Part shown: positions 16,420 to 23,863 of the stretch, piece after piece
Layout: each line of letters begins with the position of its first letter
How positions within the stretch are numbered: position 1 is the first letter of the stretch
From: CAYZJV01 sp964478945
GTDB lineage: Bacteria > Spirochaetota > Spirochaetia > Sphaerochaetales > Sphaerochaetaceae
Assembly (NCBI GenBank): GCA_964478945.1
Contig: CAYZJV010000003.1
Span: 1-64,000 of the forward strand
Reading direction: 5' to 3'
Length of the DNA stretch: 64,000 nt
Made by a program: the position numbers and the translations under genes
Notes under the pieces: model-generated
Told to the model about the DNA's origin: nothing
Database searches by the model: none
The model's input: the letters and a program-made list of their open reading frames with translations, nothing else

Positions 16420-17095
16420 AACCATCATTGGCCTCCCCATATTTGGAATCGCACTCACCTTGGCCACCTACAGCGTCGCGCTTGTGATCGCCCGTAGGAT
16501 CAACAATTCCATTGCCAACCCAACTCTGATCGCAGCATTATTGGTGGTCCTTGTGAGCAAGGCCTTCGGCATTCCGCTGGAATCCTACCAAGTCGGTGGT
16601 TCGGTGATCGCAATGTTGATATTGCCCGCAACCATCTCCCTGGCCGTCCCGGTCTATGAGCAAAGGCGGAAGTTGAAGCGATATTTCCTCCCCATCATCG
16701 TCGGTTGCTCGGTAGGAGCGGCAACATCCCTCGCTTCGGTCACGATCCTCTCGAAATTGTTTTCATTGGAGGAAATCCCCTCCCTTTCACTCTTGTCAAA
16801 ATCGGTGACGGCTGCGATTGCGATAGATCTCGCCAAGACCCTTGGGGCGGATGTGGCGCTCACACTCATGGCCGTAATGGTAACAGGAATCAGCGGGGTA
16901 CTCTTCGGTCCTCCCCTGCTCAAACTCTTCAAAGTGGAGGATCCCATCCTTCAAGGAATATCGATGGGCACCTCGAGCCACGTCATCGGCACCTCGCGTG
17001 CGATGGAAATGGGGCCTGTGCAGGGAGCGATCAGCAGTGTGGCAATCTTCGTAACAGGAATCGCGACAGTGGTGTTGACGCTATTGGTCTTCTAG
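16412..17095 (+). CDS. lrgB: LrgB-family membrane protein
   Basis: Integral membrane partner of LrgA, 227 aa and strongly hydrophobic. Recognisable stretches are NPTLIAALLVVLVSKAFGIPL, cut here to NPTLIAALL, together with AMLILPATISLAVPVYEQ, SVTAAIAIDLAKTLGA and GTSSHVIGTSRAMEMG; the last is the LrgB hallmark. The start was set at 16412, 9 bases after GGGAGG; the ATG at 16403 abuts that site directly. The first codons overlap the end of lrgA, indicating coupling. The stop overlaps the convergent AraC gene by 4 bases. Confidence 0.88.
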   Translation: MLETIIGLPIFGIALTLATYSVALVIARRINNSIANPTLIAALLVVLVSKAFGIPLESYQVGGSVIAMLILPATISLAVPVYEQRRKLKRYFLPIIVGCSVGAATSLASVTILSKLFSLEEIPSLSLLSKSVTAAIAIDLAKTLGADVALTLMAVMVTGISGVLFGPPLLKLFKVEDPILQGISMGTSSHVIGTSRAMEMGPVQGAISSVAIFVTGIATVVLTLLVF

Positions 17096-17913
17096 ATCGG
17101 ATTACCCGTACCGTCACCAAGCATCTGAAGGTAGTTTCTCCTGTAGTACAGGGGAGCCATACCGGTTTTCAGTTTGAATTGCTTGCTGAAATGGAACTCA
17201 CTCGAGAACCCCAATTTCGCCGATATCTCCTTCACCGACAGATCGGTGCAGGTGAGGAGCGCTCCCGCCGCCTCAATCTTCAACTTCATGTAATACTTCA
17301 TGGGAGTCTGCCGCATCCTCTTTGAGAAGAGACGGATGAAATAGGATTCGGTGAGATGCAGCTCATTCGACAATTCCCCCAGAGTCAATGTTCCCATCAC
17401 CTGTTTCTGCATGATGCGCAACGCACGTTCAAGATGGCGGCTTTCATTGTCGTTGCCAAGCCCTTCGGGACCATCCACCAAAAGATACAATAGAGAACAT
17501 ATCTGATGGCATGCCGACTGGCGTCTATGGGGGGAAGAGGAGAGCCCCTTCTCCTTCACCTCTTCGAAGAAGAAGCGGTAATTCGTACCGATATCGAATG
17601 GAGAGTTGCGTTCCTGCTCGGCAAGCATCCATGAAAGGGCGGTTTCTTCCGCATCGAGTCTCACAAGGATCGCATAATAGGTCACCGGATCTTCGGCATG
17701 GGCCCTGATCGAATGGACGGTATGTGGCAAACTGATGAAGAGCGCCCCGGGATTGATGGAATACGAAGTCCTTCCATTGATGAATTCCCCCTCTCCACCG
17801 AGAAAATAATGGATCTCGTATTCCCTCTCGCCATGGGAGTGGGTTCTCCCATGCCAACGCATTTCCTTGGGATGTTTCATCTGATAGACAAATACCGCGT
17901 CATGAATGTCCAT
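17092..17913 (-). CDS. AraC-family transcriptional regulator, probably of xylose genes
   Basis: 273 aa. An N-terminal cupin-like sensing domain (HGRTHSHGEREYEIHYFLGG, INPGALFISLPHTVHSI) is followed by a C-terminal pair of AraC helix-turn-helices (LGELSNELHLTESYFIRLFSKR, shown in part; VKEISAKLGFSSEFHFSKQFK). It is divergent from xylB, so it probably activates xylBA in response to a sugar. No ribosome-binding site precedes the ATG; a -10-like TATTAT lies only 6 bases before it, which suggests a leaderless message. The stop overlaps the lrgB stop. Confidence 0.85.
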   Translation of the reverse strand: MDIHDAVFVYQMKHPKEMRWHGRTHSHGEREYEIHYFLGGEGEFINGRTSYSINPGALFISLPHTVHSIRAHAEDPVTYYAILVRLDAEETALSWMLAEQERNSPFDIGTNYRFFFEEVKEKGLSSSPHRRQSACHQICSLLYLLVDGPEGLGNDNESRHLERALRIMQKQVMGTLTLGELSNELHLTESYFIRLFSKRMRQTPMKYYMKLKIEAAGALLTCTDLSVKEISAKLGFSSEFHFSKQFKLKTGMAPLYYRRNYLQMLGDGTGNPI

Positions 17914-17919
17914 ATGTCA

Positions 17920-17949
17920 ATAATATACATGCCTGTACAATTTTGTCTA
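17920..17949 (-). promoter_or_regulatory. Possible leaderless promoter of the AraC gene
   Basis: On the minus strand TAGACA (17949-17944), an 18-base spacer and TATTAT (17925-17920) end 6 bases before the ATG at 17913. Transcription would begin at or next to the start codon. No Shine-Dalgarno sequence is seen. Confidence 0.4.
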
Positions 17950-18012
17950 TTCAATTGAAGTCACATACATACGATATTTAGCATAATTGAAATACTTGGT
18001 GGAGGAATTGAT

Positions 18013-19506
18013 ATGGCAATAGTCGCCGGTATCGATGTGGGAACCCAAAGCACGAAAGTGATATGCTATGACTCCGATTCGAAACAGATGTTGGCCACAG
18101 GTCAAGCGCCGCATAAATTGATCAGCAAGGACGACGGTTCGAGGGAACAGGAGGCCTCCTGGTGGATAGATGCAATGAAACAGTGTTTCCAAAGCATAGA
18201 TCCTTCGATTCGTCAACGGATCGAGGCCATTGGCGTATCGGGACAACAGCATGGATTCGTTCCTGTCGATGCCGAGGGAAACGTCCTGTACCCGGTGAAA
18301 TTGTGGAACGACACATCCACCACCAACGAATGCGACATCATCACCGAACGCGCTGGAGGAAAAGACGATCTTCTTGCCCATGAAGGCAACCTGATCCTTC
18401 CCGGCTACACCGCGCCGAAGATACTCTGGTTGAAGAGAAACCATCCCGAACTGTATAAGAAACTTGCGCATGTGCTGCTGCCCCACGATTATATCAATTA
18501 TTGGCTGACCGGAGAGACCACCATGGAATATGGCGATGCCTCCGGAACCGCTTTGCTTGATGTGAAGAGCCGTACATGGTCCAAACGATTGCTTGAATGC
18601 CTCGATGGGGAAAGGGATTTGTCCACTGTGTTGCCGCGATTGATCGAGGCGGAGGAAAAGGCGGGCGATGTGACCAAAGCCGCAGCCGATGCGCTGGGAA
18701 TTCCAGTGGGGATTCCCGTTTCGTCCGGTGGAGGGGACAATATGATGGGAGCCATCGGCACGGGAACGGTCACCGATGGAACGCTTACGATGAGTCTTGG
18801 CACCAGCGGCACCATTTTCGGGGCATCCGACAAACCCATCATCGACCCCCAAGGGCTTTTGGCAGCCTTCTGCAGCTCCACAGGGAATTGGCTTCCCCTG
18901 TTGTGCACGATGAACTGCACTGTAGCGAGTGAGGTCACCAGAGTGTTGTTCGAGAAAGGGGTTGTCGATTTCGACAAGACTGCGAAGGAAGCTCCCATAG
19001 GAGCCGAAGGGGTGGTCATGCTCCCCTACTTCAATGGTGAACGCACACCCAACTACCCCCACGGCAAAGGTTGCCTGATGGGGTTCGATCTGCACAACAT
19101 GACAGAGGGCAACATCAGCCGGGCTGCGCTCGAATCGGCGATCTACGGTTTGAAAATAGGTCTCGATTCTTTCGATGCTCTCGGCTATGAAGCGAAGGAG
19201 ATCAGACTTATCGGCGGTGGAGCCAAGTCGCCGGTCTGGCGCCAGATGGTGGCGGATGTGTGCAACCTTCCGGTGGTGGTGCCTACGATCACCGAAGCCG
19301 CGGCATTCGGTGCCGCACTGCAGGCCCTCTGGTGTTTGGAACACCAAAGTGGCAAAGGGAGATCCATGCATGAGATCGTCGCCGGGCATGTGGTGCTCGA
19401 CAGGGAGGCCTCTTGCCACCCCGACAGTGAGCATGTGAAGGACTACGAAAAGGCCTATGGAAGATATAAACGATATGTGGACGCCGTCGCACCGATTTTC
19501 GGTTGA
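18013..19506 (+). CDS. xylB: Xylulokinase
   Basis: FGGY-family kinase that makes D-xylulose 5-phosphate with ATP for the pentose phosphate pathway, 497 aa. Seen: GIDVGTQSTKV (phosphate loop), IGVSGQQHGFVPVD, LWNDTSTTNE, PHDYINYWLTG, SLGTSGTIFG, FNGERTPNYP and IGGGAKSPVW. The start at 18013 follows GGAGG by 6 bases. It lies 43 bases before xylA, so the two form an operon, divergent from the AraC regulator. Confidence 0.93.
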   Translation: MAIVAGIDVGTQSTKVICYDSDSKQMLATGQAPHKLISKDDGSREQEASWWIDAMKQCFQSIDPSIRQRIEAIGVSGQQHGFVPVDAEGNVLYPVKLWNDTSTTNECDIITERAGGKDDLLAHEGNLILPGYTAPKILWLKRNHPELYKKLAHVLLPHDYINYWLTGETTMEYGDASGTALLDVKSRTWSKRLLECLDGERDLSTVLPRLIEAEEKAGDVTKAAADALGIPVGIPVSSGGGDNMMGAIGTGTVTDGTLTMSLGTSGTIFGASDKPIIDPQGLLAAFCSSTGNWLPLLCTMNCTVASEVTRVLFEKGVVDFDKTAKEAPIGAEGVVMLPYFNGERTPNYPHGKGCLMGFDLHNMTEGNISRAALESAIYGLKIGLDSFDALGYEAKEIRLIGGGAKSPVWRQMVADVCNLPVVVPTITEAAAFGAALQALWCLEHQSGKGRSMHEIVAGHVVLDREASCHPDSEHVKDYEKAYGRYKRYVDAVAPIFG

Positions 19507-19549
19507 CGGTTGCCGTACATGAAGCATCAATCAGTATCAGGAGGATAGT

Positions 19550-20884
19550 ATGGGTAAAGTATTCATTGGAAACCAAGAATATTTCAAGGGAATCGGCAAG
19601 ATCGCCTACGAAGGTCCGAGATCGGACAATCCGCTTGCCTTCAAATTTTATGACCCGCAGAAGGTGGTTGCGGGAAAGACCATGGAGGAACACCTCAGAT
19701 TCTCCATCGCCTATTGGCACTCGTTCTGTGCGGATGGAAAGGATCCCTTCGGCAATGCCACGTTGCATTTTCCCTGGAAGGATTCAGATCCCATGCAGGC
19801 AGCGAAGAAGAAGGCGGAAGCCGCATTCGAATTTTTCACCAAGATCGGGGCCCCTTTCTATGCCTTCCACGATACCGATGCCTCACCAGAGGGAACTACC
19901 GCGGCGGAATATGAGGCAAATTATCTTGAAGTGGCCGAATACCTGAAGAAATTGCAGAAGGAGACCGGAGTCCAATTGTTGTGGAACACCTCGAACCTCT
20001 TCAGCCACCCGAGATACATGAATGGAGCGGCATCAAACCCCGATTTCCAGGTGGTGGGCAGATCTGCATTGCAGGTGAAGACCAGCTTGGATGTCAACGT
20101 CGCTCTCGGTGGACTAGGCTATACCTTCTGGGGTGGTCGTGAAGGCTACATGACCTTGTGGAACACCGATACCAAAAGGGAACAGGATCATCTCGGCACA
20201 TTCTTCCGCATGGCACGCGATTATGGAAGGAAAATTGGATTCAAGGGAACCTTCTACATCGAGCCAAAGCCGATGGAACCGACCAAACACCAGTATGATT
20301 ACGATGCCGCGACCGCCATTGCATTCATCAAGGAACAGGGACTCGAGAACGATTTCAAATGCAACATCGAAAACAACCACGCCACTTTGGCCGGACATTC
20401 GTTCGCCCATGACCTGCAAGTCTGTGTTGACCACGGCATGTTGGGCAGCGTCGATGCCAACCAAGGTGATCCGCAAAACGGTTGGGACACCGATGAATTC
20501 CCGACCAATGTGTATGAGACCACCGAGGCAATGTTGATCATCCTTAAGAACGGGGGACTGCATACCGGAGGATTGAACTTCGATGCGAAGCGGAGAAGGA
20601 ATTCCACCGATCTAGAGGATCTGTTCATTGCCCATATCGGAGGAATGGACGCCTTTGCACTCGGACTCGAGACCGCCGACAAGATCTTGAAGGATGGCAA
20701 GCTCGACAAGCTCAAGGCGAATCGTTACAAATCGTTCGATTCCGGTGAGGGAAAGGCCTTCGAAGAAGGGCAGCTTTCGCTCGAACAACTGGTCGAGATC
20801 GGCAGGAACGCCGATACGAAGGACATCAGTGGAAAGCAGGAAATGTTGTACAATATGGTGAACCAGTACCTGTTCAACAGGTGA
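19550..20884 (+). CDS. xylA: Xylose isomerase
   Basis: Converts D-xylose to D-xylulose using divalent metals. At 444 aa it belongs to the longer class II enzymes. Seen: the catalytic His region FYAFHDTDASPEG, the metal-ligand region FYIEPKPMEPTKHQYDYD, CNIENNHATLAGHSF, the Asp ligands in GSVDANQGDPQNGWDTDEFP (split here as GSVDANQGDPQ and GWDTDEFP) and GGLNFDAKRRR. Its start follows AGGAGG. It is followed by a strong intrinsic terminator, so xylBA is a closed operon. Confidence 0.96.
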   Translation: MGKVFIGNQEYFKGIGKIAYEGPRSDNPLAFKFYDPQKVVAGKTMEEHLRFSIAYWHSFCADGKDPFGNATLHFPWKDSDPMQAAKKKAEAAFEFFTKIGAPFYAFHDTDASPEGTTAAEYEANYLEVAEYLKKLQKETGVQLLWNTSNLFSHPRYMNGAASNPDFQVVGRSALQVKTSLDVNVALGGLGYTFWGGREGYMTLWNTDTKREQDHLGTFFRMARDYGRKIGFKGTFYIEPKPMEPTKHQYDYDAATAIAFIKEQGLENDFKCNIENNHATLAGHSFAHDLQVCVDHGMLGSVDANQGDPQNGWDTDEFPTNVYETTEAMLIILKNGGLHTGGLNFDAKRRRNSTDLEDLFIAHIGGMDAFALGLETADKILKDGKLDKLKANRYKSFDSGEGKAFEEGQLSLEQLVEIGRNADTKDISGKQEMLYNMVNQYLFNR

Positions 20885-20904
20885 GTTGCTCCTGGATCCA
20901 TACA

Positions 20905-20932
20905 GGGCGCCCGATCGGGCGCCCTTCTTTAT
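20905..20932 (+). terminator. Terminator of xylBA
   Basis: GGGCGCCC GATC GGGCGCCC (20905-20924) is a perfect 8-pair GC stem with a four-base loop, followed by TTCTTTAT. It lies 20 bases after the xylA stop. Confidence 0.9.
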
Positions 20933-20984
20933 CCTATTGTTCCGATAGGCGGTATATTGTATCTTGTGGGTAGGAGGGACTTCA

Positions 20985-21416
20985 ATGAGGATATCCACGA
21001 AAGGTCGCTACGCATTACGTCTTATGCTGGAATTGGCACAAAATCCCAACCGTCTGGTCTCCATTCGGGAGATTTCCCAGCGACAGGGAATCAGCCACAA
21101 GTATCTGGAACAAATCATCATTCAATTGGTCCGTTCCGGTTATGTGAAGAGTGTGCGTGGTCCACAAGGGGGGTATTCCCTTTCAACCGACGCCGACAAG
21201 ATCACCTGCGGCATGGTACTCAGGGTCATGGAGGGAAGCCTGCTTCCGGTTCCTTGCATGGAAGAGGGTTCGGATGGATGCGACCGTTTGAACGATTGCC
21301 TGACCCTTCCTCTTTGGAAGCGACTTGCCAAGGCAATCGAATCGGTGGTGGATGGAACCACATTGCAGGATCTGCTCGACCATGGAGAACCTCCCCAAAT
21401 AGGCATGTGGTTGTAG
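20985..21416 (+). CDS. Rrf2-family transcriptional regulator with three cysteines
   Basis: 143 aa. The N-terminal winged helix is typical of Rrf2/IscR: MRISTKGRYALRLMLELA, ISQRQGISHKYLEQI, VKSVRGPQGGYSL. Cys91, Cys99 and Cys105 are arranged as C-x7-C-x5-C in the region where IscR-type proteins bind an iron-sulfur cluster, so redox or cluster sensing is likely but not proven. The start at 20985 follows GGAGGG by 6 bases. No iron-sulfur or cysteine genes follow directly; the next gene is an acyl-CoA ligase 138 bases on. An inverted repeat AGTAA-N4-TTACT begins 3 bases after its stop. Confidence 0.88.
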   Translation: MRISTKGRYALRLMLELAQNPNRLVSIREISQRQGISHKYLEQIIIQLVRSGYVKSVRGPQGGYSLSTDADKITCGMVLRVMEGSLLPVPCMEEGSDGCDRLNDCLTLPLWKRLAKAIESVVDGTTLQDLLDHGEPPQIGMWL

Positions 21417-21419
21417 CAT

Positions 21420-21433
21420 AGTAAGAATTTACT
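21420..21433. promoter_or_regulatory. Small inverted repeat after the Rrf2 gene
   Basis: AGTAA GAAT TTACT lies in the AT-rich region upstream of the acyl-CoA ligase. It could be an operator of the neighbouring Rrf2 regulator; the match is short and may be chance. Confidence 0.25.
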
Positions 21434-21507
21434 ACAATACCTTACCCTTTTATTCACAATTAATTGACTTTTTACACCGTATGCTTCAACATGATGGGAG
21501 CACAGGC

Positions 21508-21540
21508 ATCACCATGATGGTAATATTTCACTATGGTGAT
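21508..21540 (+). promoter_or_regulatory. Inverted repeat before the acyl-CoA ligase start
   Basis: ATCACCAT (21508-21515) and ATGGTGAT (21533-21540) are perfect complements separated by 17 bases. The right arm ends 4 bases before the GGGAG ribosome site. It could be an operator, or a hairpin that affects translation of the ligase. Confidence 0.4.
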
Positions 21541-21554
21541 CACGGGAGTCTTCC

Positions 21555-23306
21555 ATGGAACATTACTGGGACACACTGGAACCCTACAGGGGTACACTAT
21601 TCGAAGGGCAATGGCCTTCGATACCTCAAATGTTGCTCATTACACTCGAGCAACACTCCGATCGACCGGCATTCACCACCATCAGGGGAAGTGAGCGACA
21701 TACCCAAACCTATCGGGAAATATTGGAAAGGATCCTTGGCGTTGCAACCTTCTTGAAATCCAGGGGAATCACCAAGGGTGACCGTGTGGTGGTCAATGGA
21801 AAAAATTCTCCCGAATGGGCGATTGCGTATCTTGGAATCCAATTCGCCGCTGCGGTTGTTGTACCACTCGACAACCAGATGCCTATCGAACGGGTCGAAG
21901 CTCTCGGTGAATTCAGTGGAGCGAAGGCACTCTTCGCCGATTCCGATATCCTCGCGAAATTGTCCGACAGCACTTGGTTCTCTTCCCTGAACACTGTGGT
22001 TTCCCTCAATTCGGTTGGCGAAGGCCACACCAATTTTATCGGCGACATCCCTTCGATGGAAAAGGATGAATCCATCGCAGCCTCCCTACCGTGTGAGGAT
22101 GATGTCGCGGCCATTTTGTTCACCAGCGGAACCACCGGTAATGAGAAGGGAGTGGTACTTACCCACGGCAACCTCACAAGCGATGCCTACCAGGCATCCG
22201 ATCCACAATTTTTGGCCTTCAACGAAGAGGATGTCTTTTATGCCCTTCTTCCACTCCACCATTCCTATACGATGACCGCGGTATTTCTCGAATCGATCAT
22301 GCGTGGTTGTGAACTGCTCTTTGGACAAGGACTCGTCGTTTCCCGGGTACTCAATGAGATGAGAAGCGGAAACGTCACACTGTTTCTTGCAATTCCTCTA
22401 CTCTACAACAAGTTGCTTGCAGGACTGATGAAGAAAGTGAGGGAAAAGGGATTGTTTGCCTATGCGTTGATACGGACTCTGATGTGGGTGAATGGGATCG
22501 TACGGAAAGTCTTCAAGATCAATCCGGGCAGGGTGTGGTTCCGTCAACTGCTCGATGGAATCGGAATGGTCGACAACAAGTTGTGCATCTGCGGCGGAGG
22601 CCCCCTCTCACCAAAGACATTCCTACAGTACCAACAATTGGGATTGGATTTCATCCAAGGATATGGCCTTACCGAAACGGCTCCCATCCTCACATTGAAT
22701 CCAGTAGCCCGTTTCAAGGTGAAATCGGTGGGAAAGGTGTTTCCTCTTGTCGATATGAGGATTGCCGATCCGGATCTCTTCGGAGTGGGAGAAATCCAGG
22801 TGAAGGGACCGAATATTTGCCAAGGGTATTACCGTGATCCCGAGCACACCAACGCATTGTTCACCGAGGACGGGTATCTCAGAACCGGAGATCTTGGATC
22901 CCTTGACAAGGAGCACTATCTCTATCTTCGTGGTCGTGCAAAGAACATGATCGTCACCGAAGGGGGTAAGAACGTCTACCCCGAGGAGATAGAGGACCTT
23001 TTCCAACTGTATGGACAGATCGAACAGGTCATGATACGAGGTTATATTGCGAACAAGTCGGTACGTGCGGAAGGCATAGAGGCCCTGGTGTTTCCCAACA
23101 GGGACCACTATGCCCAGCAGCATATGTCCGGTTCCGAAATCGAACGGGATATCGCGAAGATCGTGGGAGAGGTGAACAAAAAGCTCATCTCCTACAAGAA
23201 GATCTCCAAAATCACGATCCTGGAGAAACCGATGGCCATGACCAGCACCAAGAAGATCCAACGCACCAAGGTGTCACGTACCATCGATCGTCTCAGGGGA
23301 AATTGA
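21555..23306 (+). CDS. AMP-binding acyl-CoA ligase (long-chain fatty acid-type)
   Basis: 583 aa adenylate-forming enzyme. It activates a carboxylic acid with ATP to an acyl-AMP and then to acyl-CoA. Seen: the phosphate-binding AILFTSGTTGNEKGVVLTH, FYALLPLHHSYTM, GYGLTETAPILTLNP, the adenine-binding Asp region YLRTGDLGSLD, RGRAKNMIVTEGGKNVYPEEIE, and a C-terminal lysine region (STKKIQRTKV). The acid specificity is not readable; the length and C-terminus fit long-chain acyl-CoA synthetases. The start follows GGGAG by 6 bases. Its stop abuts the fucU stop with no gap, so the two convergent genes share no visible terminator. Confidence 0.85.
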   Translation: MEHYWDTLEPYRGTLFEGQWPSIPQMLLITLEQHSDRPAFTTIRGSERHTQTYREILERILGVATFLKSRGITKGDRVVVNGKNSPEWAIAYLGIQFAAAVVVPLDNQMPIERVEALGEFSGAKALFADSDILAKLSDSTWFSSLNTVVSLNSVGEGHTNFIGDIPSMEKDESIAASLPCEDDVAAILFTSGTTGNEKGVVLTHGNLTSDAYQASDPQFLAFNEEDVFYALLPLHHSYTMTAVFLESIMRGCELLFGQGLVVSRVLNEMRSGNVTLFLAIPLLYNKLLAGLMKKVREKGLFAYALIRTLMWVNGIVRKVFKINPGRVWFRQLLDGIGMVDNKLCICGGGPLSPKTFLQYQQLGLDFIQGYGLTETAPILTLNPVARFKVKSVGKVFPLVDMRIADPDLFGVGEIQVKGPNICQGYYRDPEHTNALFTEDGYLRTGDLGSLDKEHYLYLRGRAKNMIVTEGGKNVYPEEIEDLFQLYGQIEQVMIRGYIANKSVRAEGIEALVFPNRDHYAQQHMSGSEIERDIAKIVGEVNKKLISYKKISKITILEKPMAMTSTKKIQRTKVSRTIDRLRGN

Positions 23307-23735
23307 TCAGGAAACCACCACACCCTTCTTCAAGATGATGTTGGCATACAACGACTGCTCGCTCGTGGCGATGATCGCATAGGCCTGCTTCGCACGATCG
23401 TAGAATCCATACCTGTCGATGTACTCAAAACCTGCGAAATTGGGATCCCCCTCCTTCGCTATCTGCTCGTACGTACCCCAGATGGGTGTCTCGGTGGCAT
23501 CACCGGGGACCTTTGCCATGAGGAAGGCATTCTTTTCGAACGAATCGAGCGGGAACAGCTTGAGCAGCGCCTCAAGAATCTCTGGAACACCCAATCCATC
23601 TAAACGGACAAGACGTTGTGCACAGGAAGCGGCGGGAAAATTTCCATCACCGATCACCAGTTCATCGCCATGGCCCATCTCCATGATGATCTTGAGCAAT
23701 TCGGGTGTCAATAATGCGGGAACATTTTTCAACAT
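23307..23735 (-). CDS. fucU: L-fucose mutarotase (RbsD/FucU family)
   Basis: 142 aa. Interconverts alpha and beta anomers of L-fucose, supplying the form used by the isomerase. Family pattern: MLKNVPALLTPELLKIIMEMGHGDEL cut to LLTPELLKIIMEMGHGDEL, IGDGNFPAASCA, LDGLGVPEILEALLKLFPLD and the C-terminal AYAIIATSEQSLYANIILKKG, partly shown. The His in GHGDEL and the Asp in GDGNFPA are the usual catalytic residues. The start follows GGAGG by 6 bases. Divergent from fucI, which supports a fucose role. Confidence 0.92.
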   Translation of the reverse strand: MLKNVPALLTPELLKIIMEMGHGDELVIGDGNFPAASCAQRLVRLDGLGVPEILEALLKLFPLDSFEKNAFLMAKVPGDATETPIWGTYEQIAKEGDPNFAGFEYIDRYGFYDRAKQAYAIIATSEQSLYANIILKKGVVVS

Positions 23736-23808
23736 GTGGTACCTCCATCCACCTTAAAGTGGAAATAATGATTGCGTTATCTTCGAGTCCATGCGATACT
23801 ACACAAGA

Positions 23809-23822
23809 TGTAAACGATTACA
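23809..23822. promoter_or_regulatory. cre/LacI-type operator between fucU and fucI
   Basis: TGTAAACGATTACA is a palindrome (TGTAA and TTACA arms around ACGA) that fits the catabolite-responsive consensus TGWNANCGNTNWCA at every position. It lies in the 128-base region between divergent fucU and fucI. It is a likely site for a LacI-family regulator; none is encoded in the window. Confidence 0.6.
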
Positions 23823-23863
23823 CGGCTCGTATCACATGTAGTTTATACCATAGGAGGTGCCAA

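Noticed and set aside
17947..19530. A 527-codon minus-strand open frame opposite xylB
   Set aside because: xylB is certain on the other strand, and the antisense frame has no recognisable domain.
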